This document shows positions 34,619 through 43,632 of a DNA stretch of 64,000 nt, piece by piece. Each line of letters opens with the position of its first letter. Position 1 is the first letter of the stretch. Source of the stretch: Pseudomonas frederiksbergensis (GTDB taxonomy: Bacteria > Pseudomonadota > Gammaproteobacteria > Pseudomonadales > Pseudomonadaceae). The stretch is taken from positions 1 through 64,000 of the forward strand of contig NZ_JQGJ02000020.1 of the NCBI RefSeq assembly GCF_000802155.2, written 5' to 3'. The position numbers and the translations under genes are program-made. The notes beneath the pieces are model-generated. The model worked only from the letters and a program-made list of their open reading frames with translations. It was not told the origin of the DNA and made no database searches.

Positions 34619-36634
34619 TCAGACAGCCAACAACCGCTCCCGCAACTTGCCAATCTCATCACGCAACTGCGCCGCCGCCTCGAACTCCAGGTCCCGGGCC
34701 AATTGGTACATCTTCTCTTCCAACTGCCGGATCCGCTTGGTGATTTCGCTCGGCGAGCGCAGTTCGGCCTCGTAGCGGGCGCTCTCTTCGGCGGCCTTGG
34801 CCATGCCTTTGCGCTTCTTGCTGCGCGAGCCAGGCACGGTGGCGCCTTCCATGATATCGGCGACGTCCTTGAACACCCCTTTGGGCGTAATGCCATTGGC
34901 CAGGTTGAAGGCGATCTGCTTGTCGCGGCGGCGCTCGGTCTCGCCGATGGCCCGCTCCATGGAGCCGGTGATGCGATCGGCATAAAGAATTGCCCGACCG
35001 TTGAGGTTACGGGCCGCGCGACCGATGGTCTGGATCAATGAGCGCTCGGAACGCAGGAAACCTTCCTTGTCGGCGTCGAGGATCGCCACCAGCGACACCT
35101 CGGGCATGTCCAGGCCTTCACGCAGCAGGTTGATGCCCACCAACACGTCGAAGGTGCCCAGGCGCAGGTCGCGGATGATCTCGACCCGCTCCACCGTGTC
35201 GATGTCCGAGTGCAAGTAACGCACCCGCACGCCGTGGTCGGCCAGATAGTCGGTGAGGTCTTCGGCCATGCGCTTGGTCAGCGTGGTGACCAGCACCCGC
35301 TCCTCCAGCGCCACGCGCTTGGTGATTTCCGACAGCAGGTCATCGACCTGGGTCAGCGCCGGACGCACCTCCACTTGCGGGTCCACCAGGCCCGTCGGCC
35401 GCACCACTTGCTCCACCACGCGGCCGGCATGCTCGGCCTCGTAGTTGCCCGGGGTGGCCGAGACGAAGATCGTCTGCGGGCTCACGCTTTCCCATTCGTC
35501 GAAGCGCATCGGCCGGTTGTCCAAGGCCGAAGGCAGGCGGAAACCGTATTCCACCAAGGTTTCCTTGCGCGAACGGTCGCCTTTGTACATGGCGCCAACC
35601 TGCGGAACGCTGACGTGGGACTCGTCGATCACCAGCAAGGCATCGGCTGGTAGGTAGTCATACAAGGTGGGCGGCGGCGCACCCGCCGGGCGCCCCGACA
35701 GGTAGCGCGAGTAGTTCTCGATACCGTTGCAGTAGCCCAGCTCCAGGATCATCTCCAGGTCAAAGCGGGTGCGCTGCTCCAGGCGCTGGGCTTCCACCAG
35801 CTTGTTGTTCGAACGCAGGTATTCCAGGCGTTCTTGCAGCTCGGCCTTGATCCCTTCGATGGCATCCAGCAGGGTTTCCCGTGGCGTCACGTAGTGGCTC
35901 TTGGGGTAGAACGTGAAGCGTGGCAACTTGCGGATCACCTCGCCAGTCAGCGGGTCGAACGCCGAAATGCTCTCCACTTCATCGTCGAACAACTCGATGC
36001 GAATCGCTTCCAGGTCCGATTCTGCCGGGTAGATGTCGATCACATCACCGCGCACCCGGAACGTCGCCCGGGCGAAATCCATGTCGTTGCGGGTGTATTG
36101 CAAATCCGCCAGCCGCCGGAGCAAGGCACGCTGGTCGAGTTTGTCGCCACGGTCCACATGCAACACCATCTTCAGGTAGGTTTCCGGGCTGCCCAAGCCG
36201 TAGATGCATGACACCGTGGTAACGATGATCGCGTCCTTGCGCTCAAGCAACGCCTTGGTCGCCGACAGCCGCATCTGTTCGATGTGGTCGTTGATCGAGG
36301 CGTCCTTCTCGATGAAGGTGTCCGACGACGGAACGTAGGCCTCGGGCTGGTAGTAGTCGTAGTAGGAAACGAAGTACTCCACCGCGTTGTTCGGGAAAAA
36401 CGCCTTGAATTCGCCGTACAACTGCGCCGCCAGCGTCTTGTTCGGCGCCAGCACCAAGGTCGGGCGCTGCACCTGGGCGATCACGTTGGCGATGCTGAAG
36501 GTCTTGCCCGAACCGGTCACGCCCAGCAACGTCTGGTGCGCCAGACCGGCCTCGATGCCTTCGACCATCAGCCGGATGGCTTCCGGCTGATCGCCGGCGG
36601 GCTGGAAGCGGGTGACTAGCTGGAATTCAGACAT
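34619..36634 (-). CDS. uvrB: Excinuclease ABC subunit B
   Basis: 671 residues, standard length. Walker A is GVTGSGKTFSIANV, the damage-probing beta-hairpin region is YYDYYQPEAYVPSSDTFIEK, the DEAD-type motif is LLVIDESHVSVPQ, and a helicase C domain includes QTIGRAARNLNGRAIL. A UVR domain that binds UvrC ends the protein (ITKRIRQLEEKMYQLARDLE). It loads onto DNA with UvrA and verifies lesions in nucleotide excision repair. No clear LexA box was seen upstream. Confidence 0.97.
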   Translation of the reverse strand: MSEFQLVTRFQPAGDQPEAIRLMVEGIEAGLAHQTLLGVTGSGKTFSIANVIAQVQRPTLVLAPNKTLAAQLYGEFKAFFPNNAVEYFVSYYDYYQPEAYVPSSDTFIEKDASINDHIEQMRLSATKALLERKDAIIVTTVSCIYGLGSPETYLKMVLHVDRGDKLDQRALLRRLADLQYTRNDMDFARATFRVRGDVIDIYPAESDLEAIRIELFDDEVESISAFDPLTGEVIRKLPRFTFYPKSHYVTPRETLLDAIEGIKAELQERLEYLRSNNKLVEAQRLEQRTRFDLEMILELGYCNGIENYSRYLSGRPAGAPPPTLYDYLPADALLVIDESHVSVPQVGAMYKGDRSRKETLVEYGFRLPSALDNRPMRFDEWESVSPQTIFVSATPGNYEAEHAGRVVEQVVRPTGLVDPQVEVRPALTQVDDLLSEITKRVALEERVLVTTLTKRMAEDLTDYLADHGVRVRYLHSDIDTVERVEIIRDLRLGTFDVLVGINLLREGLDMPEVSLVAILDADKEGFLRSERSLIQTIGRAARNLNGRAILYADRITGSMERAIGETERRRDKQIAFNLANGITPKGVFKDVADIMEGATVPGSRSKKRKGMAKAAEESARYEAELRSPSEITKRIRQLEEKMYQLARDLEFEAAAQLRDEIGKLRERLLAV

Positions 36635-36967
36635 AACATAACCCCTGGGTTCACTCCTGTCGGCCAGGCGACGGGAACGAGAAAGACCGAAACGACTGAC
36701 GTCGCCCGATGAAAAAGCTGGAATTCATACAATGTGGAGGTGAATGCCTTCGCTTTCAAGACGAACGTCCTACACGCCTTGCAGGCTTTGACGCTGCGAA
36801 GAGACTAACGGTCGAAAAAAAATCGAAAATACTTACCGTAAACACCGAATAGCCTGTCGCCGTGTTCGGTGATGGCCTCTATACTAGCTCCCCGTTTGTG
36901 CACCGCTCTAGTGCATCCGGCTGGAGCGCGACACGTCCCCTCACTCTCCATTCAGAGCCGCGCACTA
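36635..36967. promoter_or_regulatory. Divergent uvrB / aminotransferase control region
   Basis: 333 bp without a gene. On the + strand TATACT at 36880-36885 is a good -10 candidate for the aminotransferase gene, but no matching -35 was found. An AT-rich stretch at 36805-36835 (GGTCGAAAAAAAATCGAAAA) may be a promoter or bent-DNA region. A LexA palindrome (CTG-N10-CAG) was looked for by eye and not found. Confidence 0.35.
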
Positions 36968-38164
36968 ATGAGCCTGTTTTCCGCTGTCGAATTGGCACCA
37001 CGCGACCCCATCCTGGGCCTCAACGAAGCTTTCAATGCCGACACCCGTACCAATAAGGTCAACTTGGGCGTAGGTGTTTACTGCAACGAAGAAGGGCGCA
37101 TTCCATTGCTGCGCGCCGTGGTTGAAGCCGAGACGATTCGCGTGGCTCAGCACGTTTCCCGTGGCTACCTGCCGATCGACGGCATCGCCGCGTACGACCA
37201 GGCAGTCCAGACCCTGTTGTTCGGCAAGGACTCCCCGCTGATCGCTTCCGGCCGCGTCATCACCACGCAGGCGGTGGGCGGCACCGGCGCGCTGAAGATC
37301 GGCGCCGACTTCCTCAAGCAACTGCTGCCTGACGCAGTCGTGGCCATCAGCGACCCGAGCTGGGAAAACCACCGTGCGCTGTTCGAAACCGCCGGCTTCT
37401 CGGTGCAGAACTATCGCTATTACGACGCCGCCACCCACGACGTGAACCGCAGCGGCCTGCTGGAAGATCTCAACGCCCTACCCGACCGCTCGATCGTCGT
37501 GCTGCACGCCTGCTGCCATAACCCGACCGGCGTGGACCTGAGCCCGGAAGACTGGAAAAATGTCCTGGCCGTGGTCAAGGCCAAGAACCACGTGCCTTTC
37601 CTGGACATGGCTTACCAGGGCTTCGGCAAAGGCATCGATGAAGACGCCGCAGCCGTGCGCCTGTTCGCCGAGTCGGGCCTGACCTTCTTCGCCTCCAGTT
37701 CGTTCTCCAAGTCGTTCTCCCTGTACGGTGAGCGTGTTGGCGCCCTGTCGATCGTCAGCGAGTCGAAGGAAGAAAGTGCCCGCGTGCTGTCCCAGGTCAA
37801 GCGCGTGATCCGCACCAACTACTCCAACCCGCCGACCCACGGCGCCAGCATCGTCGCGGCCGTGCTCAACAGCCCAGAGCTGCGGGCCCAATGGGAAGAA
37901 GAACTGGCCGAGATGCGCCTGCGTATTCGTGGCATGCGCGACCAGATGGTGGACATGCTGGCCAAGGCCGCCCCGCAGCACGACTTCAGCTTCGTCGCAC
38001 GCCAGAGCGGGATGTTCTCCTACTCCGGCCTGACCGTTGAACAAGTGACACGCCTGCGCAATGAATTCGGCATCTATGCCCTGGACACCGGCCGCATCTG
38101 CGTGGCCGCACTGAACCAGAACAACATCGAAGCAGTGACCAAGGCCATCGTCCAGGTAATCTGA
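36968..38164 (+). CDS. tyrB: Aromatic amino acid aminotransferase
   Basis: 398 residues from the ATG at 36968 (MSLFSAVELAPRDP); upstream in-frame codons are intergenic. It is a class I PLP transaminase: GGTGALKIGADFL, HACCHNPTGVDLS, FLDMAYQGFGKG and the PLP Lys in SSSFSKSFSLYGERVG. It interconverts phenylalanine, tyrosine or aspartate with their keto acids. TyrB and the phenylalanine-catabolic PhhC are close paralogues, so the symbol is tentative. Divergent from uvrB and followed by a strong terminator. Confidence 0.93.
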   Translation: MSLFSAVELAPRDPILGLNEAFNADTRTNKVNLGVGVYCNEEGRIPLLRAVVEAETIRVAQHVSRGYLPIDGIAAYDQAVQTLLFGKDSPLIASGRVITTQAVGGTGALKIGADFLKQLLPDAVVAISDPSWENHRALFETAGFSVQNYRYYDAATHDVNRSGLLEDLNALPDRSIVVLHACCHNPTGVDLSPEDWKNVLAVVKAKNHVPFLDMAYQGFGKGIDEDAAAVRLFAESGLTFFASSSFSKSFSLYGERVGALSIVSESKEESARVLSQVKRVIRTNYSNPPTHGASIVAAVLNSPELRAQWEEELAEMRLRIRGMRDQMVDMLAKAAPQHDFSFVARQSGMFSYSGLTVEQVTRLRNEFGIYALDTGRICVAALNQNNIEAVTKAIVQVI

Positions 38165-38180
38165 GCCTCGATGGTTTGAA

Positions 38181-38210
38181 AAATGGGAGGCCTTGGTCTC
38201 CCATTTTTTT
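38181..38210 (+). terminator. Terminator after tyrB-like gene
   Basis: AAATGGGAG-GCCTTGG-TCTCCCATTTTTTT is a strong stem with a run of seven T, 17 bases after the stop. Confidence 0.9.
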
Positions 38211-38219
38211 CGGGCGCCC

Positions 38220-38252
38220 TTGTGGCAAGGGGATTTATCCCCCTCGCCACAA
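38220..38252. repeat. REP-like palindrome
   Basis: TTGTGGCAAGGGGATTTATC then CCCCTCGCCACAA. Same family as 41722-41753 and 56266-56297, with one mismatch. Confidence 0.65.
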
Positions 38253-38382
38253 CAGATAGTGATCCTGCGAGAGCTGTGTGAAGCAGTAACATGTGATACT
38301 TGGATGTCACCTCCACAAAAAGCTCTTCCAGCGATCAACTCAAGCTTGACTTCTCTTTTCCAATCAGTAACATACGCGCCAT

Positions 38383-38458
<76 letters not shown>

Positions 38459-38472
38459 GACAGCAAAAGACA

Positions 38473-38505
38473 AAGCCCCTGAATCGAAAGGTCCAGGGGC
38501 TTTTT
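38473..38505 (+). terminator. Terminator of tRNA-Asn
   Basis: AAGCCCCTG-AATCGAAAGGTC-CAGGGGCTT followed by TTTT, 15 bases downstream of the tRNA end. Confidence 0.85.
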
Positions 38506-38716
38506 CGTGGGTGCTTTTCGACGTGAGCGACCGCCTGTGGCCGCGGACCGCGTACCTGAGGTCGCTACCAGAACAATAATTTGGCGCCAACCTGGCATTA
38601 TGGTCTGAATCCTGCTTTCCTTTTTCCGAAAAGCCCAGCTGTCACGCCAGCGTCATGGCAGTGCCGCAAACTGCCCCTGTCCGCCACAGCAGCTTCATAA
38701 CAACAAGGACGAAGCC

Positions 38717-38911
38717 ATGCCCACACAAAACCCTCACCGCATCGTCGGCCTGTGCACCTCCAGCAAGGTGTACAACGCGCTGACCGAACTCAAGCACCTG
38801 GAAGGCCACCGCAGCGCCAAGTTCCTGTCCTTGCTCGCGGAAAACCTGGTTCGCAAGGGCCTGCTCAGCGAGCAGGAAGTGGTGCACATGCTCGACTTGG
38901 TGGTCGATTGA
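38717..38911 (+). CDS. Small hypothetical protein, 64 aa
   Basis: A 64-residue protein (MPTQNPHRIVGLCTSSKVYN start) with an AAGGACGAAGCC binding site. No known domain was recognised. The sequence is helical with an amphipathic middle (ALTELKHLEGHRSAKFLSLL) and ends LLSEQEVVHMLDLVVD, which reads like a small regulatory or adaptor protein. Codon use fits the neighbours. It stands alone between tRNA-Asn and another small gene. Confidence 0.7.
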   Translation: MPTQNPHRIVGLCTSSKVYNALTELKHLEGHRSAKFLSLLAENLVRKGLLSEQEVVHMLDLVVD

Positions 38912-39000
38912 GCGGCATCGATTCCTACTATTGAGACCGTTGATTTTTCTCCATCCCGCATGAAACGTAAGGTAACCCCATCGATTGATGGAGGTTTCCC

Positions 39001-39183
39001 ATGCCCAAGGTTCAAATCATGTCTGTCGTTGGCAGCGCCGTTCCCGCCCCACTCAGGGAGCGTGGCCTGTTGGCTTGCTGGTATCTGGTGCAGGACGGCG
39101 TGACCGTCAGCGGCCCGCTGACTTCACTGCCCGCCGCCCAGGCCATGTCGCAACGTATCGGCCCCTACCTCCTCCGCGCCTAG
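39001..39183 (+). CDS. Small hypothetical protein, 60 aa
   Basis: A 60-residue protein with GGAGG seven bases before its ATG, so translation is likely. It begins MPKVQIMSVVGSAVPAPLRE and includes LACWYLVQDGVTVSGPLTS. No known domain was recognised. It converges with the AI-2E family gene; their stop codons overlap by 4 bases at 39180-39183. Confidence 0.65.
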   Translation: MPKVQIMSVVGSAVPAPLRERGLLACWYLVQDGVTVSGPLTSLPAAQAMSQRIGPYLLRA

Positions 39184-40241
39184 GGCAACTGCACCCGAGG
39201 CGTGTTTTCGACGAACAGCGCCCAGCACGACATGAACAGTGCGGCGATCAGCGGGCCGATGACGAAGCCATTCAGGCCGAACACCGCCAACCCGCCCAGC
39301 GTCGAGACCAGGACCATGTAGTCCGGCATCTTGGTGTCCTTGCCCACCAGGATCGGCCGCAAGAAGTTGTCCACCAGGCCAATCACGAATACGCCGAACA
39401 GCGTCAGCACCACGCCCTGCCAGATCGCCCCGGACAACAGGAAATACACCGCCACCGGCGCCCAGACGATGCCCGCCCCCACGGCCGGCAACAGCGACAG
39501 GAACGCCATCAGCACCGCCCAAGGCAACACCGTCGGGATGCCGAGCACCCAGAAGATCAAGCCGCCTAACGCGCCTTGGGTGATCGCGACCAGCAGGTTG
39601 CCCTTCACCGTCGCCCGCACCACGCGGTTGAATTTCAATTGCAGGCGGCGCTTCTGGTGCTCGGCCAGCGGCACCGCCGAGCGCACCTTGCGTACCAGTT
39701 CCGGCCCGTCGCGCAGGAAAAAGAACAGCAGGTAGAGCATCACGAAAAAACTCACCAGGAATTGGAACGTGCCCTGGCCGAAACTGAACGCCTGGGTGGC
39801 GAAGAACTCGCTGCCCTGCATCGCGCTCTTGACGATCTTGTCCCGCAGCCCGTTCAGGTTGCCCAGGCCGAAACGGTCCAGCAGGTGCTGGAAGTACGGT
39901 GGCAATGCGTCCTTGAAGCGCGCCAGGTAATCAGCAACGTCCAGCTCGCCGCTTTCCAGGCTCTTGTAGAGGGCCGCACCTTCCTGGACCAGCAAGGTGC
40001 TGATGACGATCACCGGCAAGATAGCAATCAGCATGCAAGTGGTCAGGGTCAATAGCGTCGTGAGGTTGCGCGGCCAGTTGAGCTTCAATTGCAGGCGCCG
40101 CTGCAGTGGCGCGAAGACGATGCCCAGGATAACGGCCCAGAACACTGCCCCGTAGAACGGCAGCAGGATCCAGACGAAGGCGATGCTGACCAGGATCAGC
40201 AACAACATCTGCGACTTGTTTTGGAGGTTCTTGCGGTTCAT
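39180..40241 (-). CDS. AI-2E family transporter (YdiK-like)
   Basis: 353 residues from the ATG at 40241 (MNRKNLQNKSQMLLLILVSI); the longer frame adds 36 residues with no signal. About eight transmembrane segments are visible, including LTTLLTLTTCMLIAILPVIV and GLIFWVLGIPTVLPWAVLMA. The large cytoplasmic/periplasmic loop with YLLFFFLRDGPELVRKV is typical of the AI-2E/UPF0118 family, whose members export or leak small molecules, including the signal AI-2 or Na+. The transported compound is unknown. The 60-aa gene converges with it. Confidence 0.9.
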   Translation of the reverse strand: MNRKNLQNKSQMLLLILVSIAFVWILLPFYGAVFWAVILGIVFAPLQRRLQLKLNWPRNLTTLLTLTTCMLIAILPVIVISTLLVQEGAALYKSLESGELDVADYLARFKDALPPYFQHLLDRFGLGNLNGLRDKIVKSAMQGSEFFATQAFSFGQGTFQFLVSFFVMLYLLFFFLRDGPELVRKVRSAVPLAEHQKRRLQLKFNRVVRATVKGNLLVAITQGALGGLIFWVLGIPTVLPWAVLMAFLSLLPAVGAGIVWAPVAVYFLLSGAIWQGVVLTLFGVFVIGLVDNFLRPILVGKDTKMPDYMVLVSTLGGLAVFGLNGFVIGPLIAALFMSCWALFVENTPRVQLP

Positions 40242-40386
40242 TGGCTTTCCATTCCTTGGCAGATAAACATTAGTCCGCCAGGATTCGCCGGAGTGCCGTC
40301 GCGTCTGTTGCGCAGCCTTGATCCAGATCAATACCACCGGGCCGGCCATGGCCTACCCTCGCCGCTTTTTGCGGTCCGACGCCACC

Positions 40387-41718
40387 ATGCACCTCGTAGC
40401 CCCCGAACTGCTCGCCCCTGCCGGCACCCTGAAAAACATGCGCTACGCCTTCGCCTACGGCGCCGATGCGGTCTATGCCGGCCAACCGCGCTACAGCTTG
40501 CGAGTGCGCAACAATGAATTCGACCACGCCAACCTGGCCTTGGGCATTCATGAAGCCCAAAGCCTGGGCAAGCGCTTTTATGTGGTGGTGAACATCGCCC
40601 CGCACAACGCCAAGCTACGCACCTTCCTCAAGGATCTCGAACCGGTGATCGCGATGGGCCCGGACGCACTGATCATGTCCGACCCGGGGCTGATCATGCT
40701 GGTTCGCCGGCATTTCCCACAGATGCCGATCCATCTGTCGGTGCAGGCCAACACGGTGAACTGGGCCAGCGTCGAGTTCTGGCAACAGCAGGGCCTGAGC
40801 CGGATCATCCTCTCTCGCGAGTTGTCGCTGGAGGAAATTGCCGAGATTCGCCAGCAGGTGCCGGCCATGGAGCTGGAGGTGTTTGTCCACGGCGCGCTGT
40901 GCATGGCCTATTCCGGACGCTGCCTGCTGTCGGGCTACCTGAACCGGCGCGATGCCAACCAGGGCAGTTGCACCAACGCCTGCCGCTGGAAATATTCGGC
41001 GCAACCGGCAGTGGAAAATACCGTGGGCGACATCGTCCAGGTGTATCAGCCGGAACCGACCCTGGGCCTCGGCGCGCCGACCGACCAAGTGTTCCTGCTG
41101 CAAGAGGCCAACCGCCCGGACGAATCCATGCCGGCCTTCGAGGACGAGCACGGCACCTACATCATGAATGCCAAGGACTTGCGAGCCGTGCAGCATGTGG
41201 AACGCCTGACTCGCATGGGCGTACATTCGCTGAAGATCGAAGGCCGGACCAAGTCGCACTTCTATTGCGCGCGCACCACCCAGGTATATCGCCGCGCCAT
41301 CGATGACGCGATGACTGGCCGTGAGTTCGACCGCAGCCTCATGACCGACCTCGAATCCCTCGCCCAACGCGGGTACACCGAAGGTTTCCTGCGTCGCCAT
41401 GTGCACGATGAATATCAGAACTACCAGAACGGCAGCTCGGTGTCGGAGCGCCAGCAGTTCGTCGGCGAACTGACCGGCGCCCGCCGTGAGCGCATGGCCG
41501 AAGTACGGGTGAAGAATCGCTTCGGCCTGGGGGATCACATGGAGCTGATGACGCCCAAGGGCAACTTCCACTTCGACCTGCATCAGTTGCAGAACGTCAA
41601 GGGCCAAGGCATCGACGTCGCACCGGGAGACGGGCACGTGGTGTATGTGCCGATTCCGGATGCGGTGGATTTGCGGTTTGGGTTGTTGATGCGGGATGTG
41701 CGGGAGTTGGCTGCCTGA
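40387..41718 (+). CDS. trhP: tRNA hydroxylation protein TrhP (U32 peptidase family, YegQ)
   Basis: 443 residues from the ATG at 40387 (MHLVAPELLAPAGTLKNMRY), where the family usually starts; other in-frame starts 39 or 69 bases upstream have no better signal. The U32 signature is present with its conserved Cys residues: HGALCMAYSGRCLLSGYLNR then QGSCTNACRWKY. In E. coli TrhP is needed to make 5-hydroxyuridine at tRNA wobble position 34, using a prephenate-derived factor. A divergent AI-2E gene lies upstream. Confidence 0.9.
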   Translation: MHLVAPELLAPAGTLKNMRYAFAYGADAVYAGQPRYSLRVRNNEFDHANLALGIHEAQSLGKRFYVVVNIAPHNAKLRTFLKDLEPVIAMGPDALIMSDPGLIMLVRRHFPQMPIHLSVQANTVNWASVEFWQQQGLSRIILSRELSLEEIAEIRQQVPAMELEVFVHGALCMAYSGRCLLSGYLNRRDANQGSCTNACRWKYSAQPAVENTVGDIVQVYQPEPTLGLGAPTDQVFLLQEANRPDESMPAFEDEHGTYIMNAKDLRAVQHVERLTRMGVHSLKIEGRTKSHFYCARTTQVYRRAIDDAMTGREFDRSLMTDLESLAQRGYTEGFLRRHVHDEYQNYQNGSSVSERQQFVGELTGARRERMAEVRVKNRFGLGDHMELMTPKGNFHFDLHQLQNVKGQGIDVAPGDGHVVYVPIPDAVDLRFGLLMRDVRELAA

Positions 41719-41721
41719 TCA

Positions 41722-41753
41722 TTGTGGCGAGGGGATAAATCCCCTCGCCACAA
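41722..41753. repeat. REP-like palindrome
   Basis: TTGTGGCGAGGGGAT-AA-ATCCCCTCGCCACAA is a perfect 15-bp stem, 3 bases after the trhP stop. Convergent region with the chemoreceptor gene. Confidence 0.7.
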
Positions 41754-41791
41754 CAGCGCTCGACTTAAGTTGGCGGAACGACTTGCCCGGA

Positions 41792-43471
41792 TCAGATCCG
41801 GAACTGCCCCACCAATTGGCCCAGGCGCTGACCCAGGTCGGCCAGGCTGCGGGAGGTCTGGGCGCCGCGTTGGGTTTCGTCGGCAACGCTGTCCACGGCC
41901 ACGGCAATCTGATGCACGCTGCGGTTGATTTCTTCGGCCACGGCAGTTTGTTCCTCGGCCGCGCTGGCGATCTGGGCGTTCATCGAGTTGATGGTGCCAA
42001 TCAACTGCGCCATGGTGTCCAGTGACGCGCCGGCCTCGTTGGCCCGCTCCGAAGTGCCATCGCCGGCCTCACTGGAACGGCGCATCGCCTCCACCGCCGC
42101 ATGAGTACCCGATTGCAGGCGATCGATCATGCCCTGTATTTCCTGGGTGCTTTGCTGGGTCCGACTGGCAAGGGCGCGGACTTCATCGGCCACCACCGCA
42201 AACCCACGCCCCGCCTCACCGGCACGTGCGGCCTCGATGGCGGCGTTCAGGGCCAGCAAGTTGGTCTGCTCGGCGATGGAACGAATCACCCCGAGCACAC
42301 TGACAATCGAAGCGACGTCCTGTTGCAGGCTGTCCAGGGACACGCCGCTGCTGCGAATATCGTTCACCAATGCATGAATCTGCTGGATGCTGCCGGCCAC
42401 CACGCGCTTGGCCGACTGCCCTTCTTCGTCGGTCTGCTGGGCCGCGACGGCAGCGCCCTGGGCACTGCGGGCGACTTCCTGGGCGGCGGACGACATCTCA
42501 TTGATCGCTGTGGCGACCTGGTCGGTTTCGTGGCGCTGACGCTCCATCGCCTGCTCGGAGCGCTGGGCCTGCTCGGAAACTTGCGTCACCAGGCCGGTCA
42601 ATTGCGAGGTCATGTCAGTGATCTGCCGGACCAGGCCGTGGATCTTGTCGACGAAACGGTTGAACGAACCGGCCAACTGGCCCAGTTCATCCTGGCTGGT
42701 GATCGCCAGGCGCCGGGTCAGGTCGCCCTCGCCCGCCGCGATGTCGTCAAGGTTGTCCTTCATCAGGTGCAAAGGACGCAGGATGGTATTGGCGAGCACC
42801 AGGCCCACGACTGCAATCACCAGCAACACGACGGCGGCGATCCCGACGATGCTCAGGATCACACCTTGCAGGCGGTCGTGGACCTTGGCTTCCACCAACG
42901 CCACCTGGGCTTCGATACCGTCCAGGTTGACCGAACTGCCTACCGCCAGATCCCATTTGGGCAGGTATTCGGTGTAGCCGAGCTTGGGCACCAGGTCCTT
43001 GCTGCCGGGCAGTGGCGAACTGTATTCGAGGTAATGCGTGCCGTCCTTGGCGACTTTCACCAGGTCACGGTTGACGTAGACACCGTTCGGGTCGCGGTTG
43101 TCCTTGAAGCTTTTGCCCACGCCATCGGGGCTGTTGGCCTTGAACAGACGAATGGTCTCGGAGTCATAGCCGAAGAAATAGCCGTCCTTGCCGTAGCTGA
43201 TATTCGACAAGAGCTTGATCGCCTGGGCGCGTGCTTCGTTATCGCCTGGCGCGGCGGCATCGTAGAGCGGCTTGATGGCTGTCAGCCCGACCGCGACATA
43301 ATTCTGCAGCGTGGCCTTGGCTTCGCTGAGCAGGCGCTCGCGGGTCTGCTGGACTTCTTTGCTGGCCTGTTCCTTCAAGATGAACGCAGTGGTCAGGCTG
43401 ATGATCACAGCGGACAGCAATACCGGGAGTATCGCAAGGGACAGGACTTTAGCCTTCAGGCTCAGGCGCAT
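41792..43471 (-). CDS. Methyl-accepting chemotaxis protein with Cache sensor
   Basis: 559 residues from the ATG at 43471, with AAGAG eight bases before; a GTG nine bases further upstream is less likely. TM1 is near residues 8-30 (LSLAILPVLLSAVIISLTTA), an extracellular single Cache-type domain (ISYGKDGYFFGYDSETIRL) follows, TM2 lies near 185-205, then HAMP, then the signalling domain with the conserved tip IAEQTNLLALNAAIEAARAG. It would sense a small extracellular ligand and steer flagella through CheA/CheW. No C-terminal CheR-binding pentapeptide is seen. Confidence 0.95.
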   Translation of the reverse strand: MRLSLKAKVLSLAILPVLLSAVIISLTTAFILKEQASKEVQQTRERLLSEAKATLQNYVAVGLTAIKPLYDAAAPGDNEARAQAIKLLSNISYGKDGYFFGYDSETIRLFKANSPDGVGKSFKDNRDPNGVYVNRDLVKVAKDGTHYLEYSSPLPGSKDLVPKLGYTEYLPKWDLAVGSSVNLDGIEAQVALVEAKVHDRLQGVILSIVGIAAVVLLVIAVVGLVLANTILRPLHLMKDNLDDIAAGEGDLTRRLAITSQDELGQLAGSFNRFVDKIHGLVRQITDMTSQLTGLVTQVSEQAQRSEQAMERQRHETDQVATAINEMSSAAQEVARSAQGAAVAAQQTDEEGQSAKRVVAGSIQQIHALVNDIRSSGVSLDSLQQDVASIVSVLGVIRSIAEQTNLLALNAAIEAARAGEAGRGFAVVADEVRALASRTQQSTQEIQGMIDRLQSGTHAAVEAMRRSSEAGDGTSERANEAGASLDTMAQLIGTINSMNAQIASAAEEQTAVAEEINRSVHQIAVAVDSVADETQRGAQTSRSLADLGQRLGQLVGQFRI

Positions 43472-43632
43472 GCTGTTCACTCTTGTAGGTGTTATTGGCG
43501 TGGTTAGCTGGGTTAACGGCAGGGCACGGCAAAACTGTAGGACAGGTTTAACCGGCTATCGCGAACTGTCAGCAGCATGCTCGCTTGCTCGCGAAGGGGG
43601 GCGACTCGGTCCTTGAGTCTTGTTGGTCGACC

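Noticed and set aside
36635..36967. LexA box upstream of uvrB
   Set aside because: No CTG-N10-CAG palindrome with a plausible match was found in the gap.
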